Shown here piece by piece: positions 61,396-64,000 of a stretch of 64,000 nt of DNA (position 1 is its first letter; each line of letters opens with the position of its first letter). This stretch comes from Lachnospiraceae bacterium RM5. GTDB taxonomy: Bacteria > Bacillota > Clostridia > Lachnospirales > Lachnospiraceae. The notes beneath the pieces were generated by a model. That model did no database searches and was not told the DNA's origin. It saw only the letters and a program-made list of their open reading frames with translations. Where the stretch lies: NCBI GenBank assembly GCA_900110975.1, contig FOFK01000003.1, forward strand, positions 21,365-85,364, written 5' to 3'. A program made the position numbers and the translations under genes.

Positions 61396-63126
61396 ATGAA
61401 GAATAATATTAAAAAAATGATAAAATACTATAAACCTTATAAAAAAACATTCTTTTTAGATATGTTTTTTGCATTTATAGCATCAGTAATAACTCTTATA
61501 ATTCCACTTGTTGTAAGATATATAACATCTAAAGTTCTGGTTCTTTCAAAAGATGAGGCATTTAAAATGATTATAACTTTAGGTGTTATTTTAATCTGTC
61601 TGGTATTTATCCAGTTTATTGCAAATTATTATATAACTAATATTGGTCATGTTATGGGTGCGAAGATGGAATATGATATGCGTGCCCAGATTTTTAATCA
61701 TTATCAGAAGTTGTCTTTTTCGTTTTATGATGAGGAAAAAGTCGGCCAGCTTATGAGCAGAATTACAAATGATTTATTTGATATATCCGAATTGTTGCAT
61801 CACGGCCCTGAAAACCTTGCTATTTCCATAATAAAAATTGTTGGTGCTTTTATAATTTTATCAAGCATAAGTCTCTATCTTTCTATTGCTGCATTTGCAT
61901 TAGTGCCATTTATGTTTTGTTATGCGTATTTTTTAAATAGAAGAATGAAAAGAGCGTTTAGGGAAAACAGGGTGCAGATTGCAAATGTTAATACCCAGAT
62001 TGAGGATAATCTTTCAGGGATAAGGGTGGTTAAATCCTTTGCAAATGAAGATATAGAAAATGAAAAATTTAAACAGGGTAATAAGGGTTTTTTGAAAGCA
62101 AAGAAGGAAAGCTATTATTATATGGGATTTTTCCATTCAGGAATGACAGCATTTACAATGCTTATAAATGTTGTTGTTATAATGACCGGTGGAATTCTCT
62201 TAACAAAAGAGCTTATCAGTGTTTATGATTTTATTGCATTTCTTTTATATATCAATATTTTTACGGATCCTATAAAAACACTTATTGATTTTACGGAACA
62301 ATTTCAAAATGGATATTCAGGGTTTGAAAGATTTTTAGAAATCTTAAGTATTAAGCCTGATATTGAAGATAAGAAAGATGCAATAAACCTTGAAAATGTA
62401 AAAGGTGAAGTTGTATTTGATGATGTATCCTTTAAATATAATGATAATGCCCACAGGGTTTTAAAACACATTAACTTAAAGGTAGAGGCCGGAAAATATG
62501 TGGCGATTGTAGGTTCATCCGGTGGTGGAAAAACAACATTATGCAGTCTTATACCAAGATTTTATGATGTTACCAAGGGAAGAATATTGATTGATGGTAA
62601 AGATATAAGGGATGTTACTTTAAAAAGCCTTAGAAATAATATAGGTATTGTTCAGCAGGATGTTTATTTATTTGCTGGTAACATATTTGAAAATATTAAA
62701 TATGGTAAACCATCTGCCAGTAAGGAAGAAGTTATAAGAGCTGCAAAGCTTGCAAATGCACATGATTTTATAATGGAACTTCCAAATGGTTATGATACGG
62801 ATATAGGTCAGCGAGGTATAAAATTATCAGGTGGTCAGAAACAAAGAATTTCTATAGCAAGAGTTTTTCTTAAGAATCCACCAATACTTATTTTTGATGA
62901 AGCTACCAGTGCTCTTGATAATGAAAGTGAAAATATAGTAAAGGAATCATTAGAAAGACTTGCAAAAAACAGAACAACATTTGTTATTGCACACAGACTT
63001 TCAACCATTAAGAATGCAGAAAAGATACTTGTATTGACTGAAAAAGGAATAGAAGAAAGTGGTACCCATAAAGAGCTTATGGATTTAGATGGTATCTATG
63101 CAGGGTTGTATAAATGGGCTGAATAA
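61396..63126 (+). CDS. ABC exporter, fused membrane and ATPase domains
   Basis: 576 residues. Six transmembrane helices in the first 320 residues, then the ATPase: Walker A GSSGGGKTT near 373, Q-loop, signature LSGGQKQRIS near 477, Walker B ILIFDEATSALD, H-loop AHRLSTI. It is a half-transporter of the MsbA/LmrA class; the export substrate cannot be inferred. Directly downstream of the four-TM gene. Confidence 0.92.
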   Translation: MKNNIKKMIKYYKPYKKTFFLDMFFAFIASVITLIIPLVVRYITSKVLVLSKDEAFKMIITLGVILICLVFIQFIANYYITNIGHVMGAKMEYDMRAQIFNHYQKLSFSFYDEEKVGQLMSRITNDLFDISELLHHGPENLAISIIKIVGAFIILSSISLYLSIAAFALVPFMFCYAYFLNRRMKRAFRENRVQIANVNTQIEDNLSGIRVVKSFANEDIENEKFKQGNKGFLKAKKESYYYMGFFHSGMTAFTMLINVVVIMTGGILLTKELISVYDFIAFLLYINIFTDPIKTLIDFTEQFQNGYSGFERFLEILSIKPDIEDKKDAINLENVKGEVVFDDVSFKYNDNAHRVLKHINLKVEAGKYVAIVGSSGGGKTTLCSLIPRFYDVTKGRILIDGKDIRDVTLKSLRNNIGIVQQDVYLFAGNIFENIKYGKPSASKEEVIRAAKLANAHDFIMELPNGYDTDIGQRGIKLSGGQKQRISIARVFLKNPPILIFDEATSALDNESENIVKESLERLAKNRTTFVIAHRLSTIKNAEKILVLTEKGIEESGTHKELMDLDGIYAGLYKWAE

Positions 63127-63193
63127 CGTGATAATATAAATTTGATTTAAAGGTGCAAGAATTAAAATATAAAACAAAATATAAAAATAATAG

Positions 63194-63256
63194 TTGACAA
63201 ATTTAAAAAACTGTATTACTGTATTATTGTACTAAGTGAGTAGTACAATAATACAG
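63194..63256 (+). promoter_or_regulatory. Promoter with a 15-bp inverted repeat operator for the GntR operon
   Basis: TTGACA (63194-63199), 17-base spacer, TACTGT (63217-63222). CTGTATTATTGTACT (63219-63233) and its exact reverse complement (63242-63256) flank eight bases and overlap the -10 box. This is a typical autorepressor site for the GntR protein encoded 28 bases later. Confidence 0.75.
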
Positions 63257-63283
63257 CTTTTTTGTTGAGAAAGGATGTAATAC

Positions 63284-63646
63284 ATGGAGTGGAAATTTGA
63301 TTCAAATAGTCCAATCTATATTCAGATAATGAATCATATTAAAAAATGTATTGTTTCCGGTGAATATAAGCCCGGTGAGCAGATTCCCTCAGTCAGGGAA
63401 CTTGCTGTAGAAGCGGGAGTTAATCCTAACACAATGCAAAAAGCCTTATCTGAGTTAGAGAGGGAACAGATTCTTTTTTCTAAAAGGTCGGCTGGAAGAT
63501 TTGTGGCAGAAATAAATAAGGACTTAAAAGGGAATATTTCAAATGATATTATTTTAAATTTTATTAATGAAATGCATTCGCTTGGTTACAACGAAAAAGA
63601 AATTTTAGATTTGGTGAAAGAGTCACTTAAGAAGGAGGAAAAATGA
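63284..63646 (+). CDS. GntR-family (YtrA-type) regulator
   Basis: 120 residues, the short YtrA form: a winged helix (QIMNHIKKCIVSGEYKPGEQ, then IPSVRELAVEAGVNPNTMQK) followed by a 45-residue dimerisation tail. Such regulators control adjacent ABC transporters. The stop overlaps the start of the next gene (ATGA). Confidence 0.9.
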   Translation: MEWKFDSNSPIYIQIMNHIKKCIVSGEYKPGEQIPSVRELAVEAGVNPNTMQKALSELEREQILFSKRSAGRFVAEINKDLKGNISNDIILNFINEMHSLGYNEKEILDLVKESLKKEEK

Positions 63647-64000
63647 GTACTTTAGTAAGTATAAAAGGCGTTAAAAAAGGTTATGGCGTAAAAAAAATAA
63701 TATTTGAAGATCTTAATCTTGAAATTGAGAGTGGAAAAATTGTTGGTCTTTTAGGACCTAACGGTTCAGGTAAAACAACTCTTATTAAAATGCTTGCAGG
63801 TATTTTATCTGTTGAAAAAGGAAAAATTCTTATTAATGGTAATGAAATTGGTGTTAAATCAAAATCAGAAGTTGCTTATCTTTCAGAAAGAATTTACTTT
63901 AATGAATCTTTGAAAGTAAAGCAGGTTATTAATCTTTATAAAGATTTCTTCAAGGATTTTGATGAGGATAGAGCGTTAGAAATGTTTAAAAACTTAAACA
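63643..64000 (+). CDS. ABC transporter ATPase, cut by the window end
   Basis: ATG 63643 with AAGGAGG upstream, coupled to the GntR stop. The 119 visible codons show Walker A GPNGSGKTT near residue 39 and a YGVKKIIFEDLNLEI start, typical of drug or peptide export ATPases regulated by YtrA-type GntR. The gene continues past the window. Confidence 0.9.
   Translation, partial: MSTLVSIKGVKKGYGVKKIIFEDLNLEIESGKIVGLLGPNGSGKTTLIKMLAGILSVEKGKILINGNEIGVKSKSEVAYLSERIYFNESLKVKQVINLYKDFFKDFDEDRALEMFKNLN

Overview
The window looks like a chromosomal segment of a low-G+C, anaerobic Firmicute, most likely a gut-type Clostridia of the Lachnospiraceae. The reasons are AT-rich DNA, strong GGAGG ribosome sites, lipoproteins with clostridial leaders, the anaerobic (cobalt-early) B12 pathway, and many AAA_14 ATPase and Fic genes. 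This placement is inference from gene content; no rRNA or tRNA gene was found.

Left part (1-11.7 kb): a worn accessory region. It holds a chloramphenicol-acetyltransferase-like gene, two Fic-family genes, an AbiEi-type antitoxin whose AbiEii partner is reduced to a stub, an AAA_14/DUF4143 ATPase behind a palindrome, and leftovers of an integrative element (sigma-like gene, small gene, broken serine recombinase). An XRE-regulator operon, a UvrD helicase tail, a DUF262 gene broken by a stop codon, an IS3 remnant and an orphan RelB-type antitoxin follow.

Middle part (12.0-24.7 kb): the most interesting locus. One tight + strand run encodes a small protein, a GHKL (MORC/MutL-like) ATPase, an unknown protein, a DUF6339-like protein, a 917-residue protein with a zinc ribbon, RNA-polymerase-alpha-CTD-like helix-hairpin-helix and sigma-region-4-like helix, a probable restriction endonuclease, a C5-cytosine methyltransferase with its own palindrome-bearing promoter, and a GIY-YIG nuclease. 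A possible ADP-ribosyltransferase-fold protein and a P-loop protein with a HEPN-like RX4H motif follow. I read this as a restriction-modification-linked defence system carrying a transcription-machinery-like component. From 24.7 to 29.6 kb there are two degraded genes, two more AAA_14 ATPases with their own upstream repeats, and a membrane protein.

Right-centre (30.8-51.5 kb): a cobalamin operon of about 20 genes behind a strong promoter, a cobalamin riboswitch and an intrinsic terminator. It encodes CbiK chelatase (as a lipoprotein), a duplicated-domain lipoprotein, a BtuFCD-type importer, most corrin-ring enzymes (CbiC, D, F, G, H, a CbiJ-E-T fusion, CbiA) and nucleotide-loop assembly (CbiP, CobT, CobU, CobS, CobC, CbiB, CobD). 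CbiL and a cobalamin adenosyltransferase are not seen in the window.

Right end (51.5-64 kb): an XRE-type gene, a NifX-like/SlyD-like fusion with a Cys/His-rich linker, secreted Fn3 and TSP3/VWA proteins, a CbbX-type AAA+ ATPase, an ABC exporter, and a GntR regulator translationally coupled to an ABC ATPase that runs off the end.
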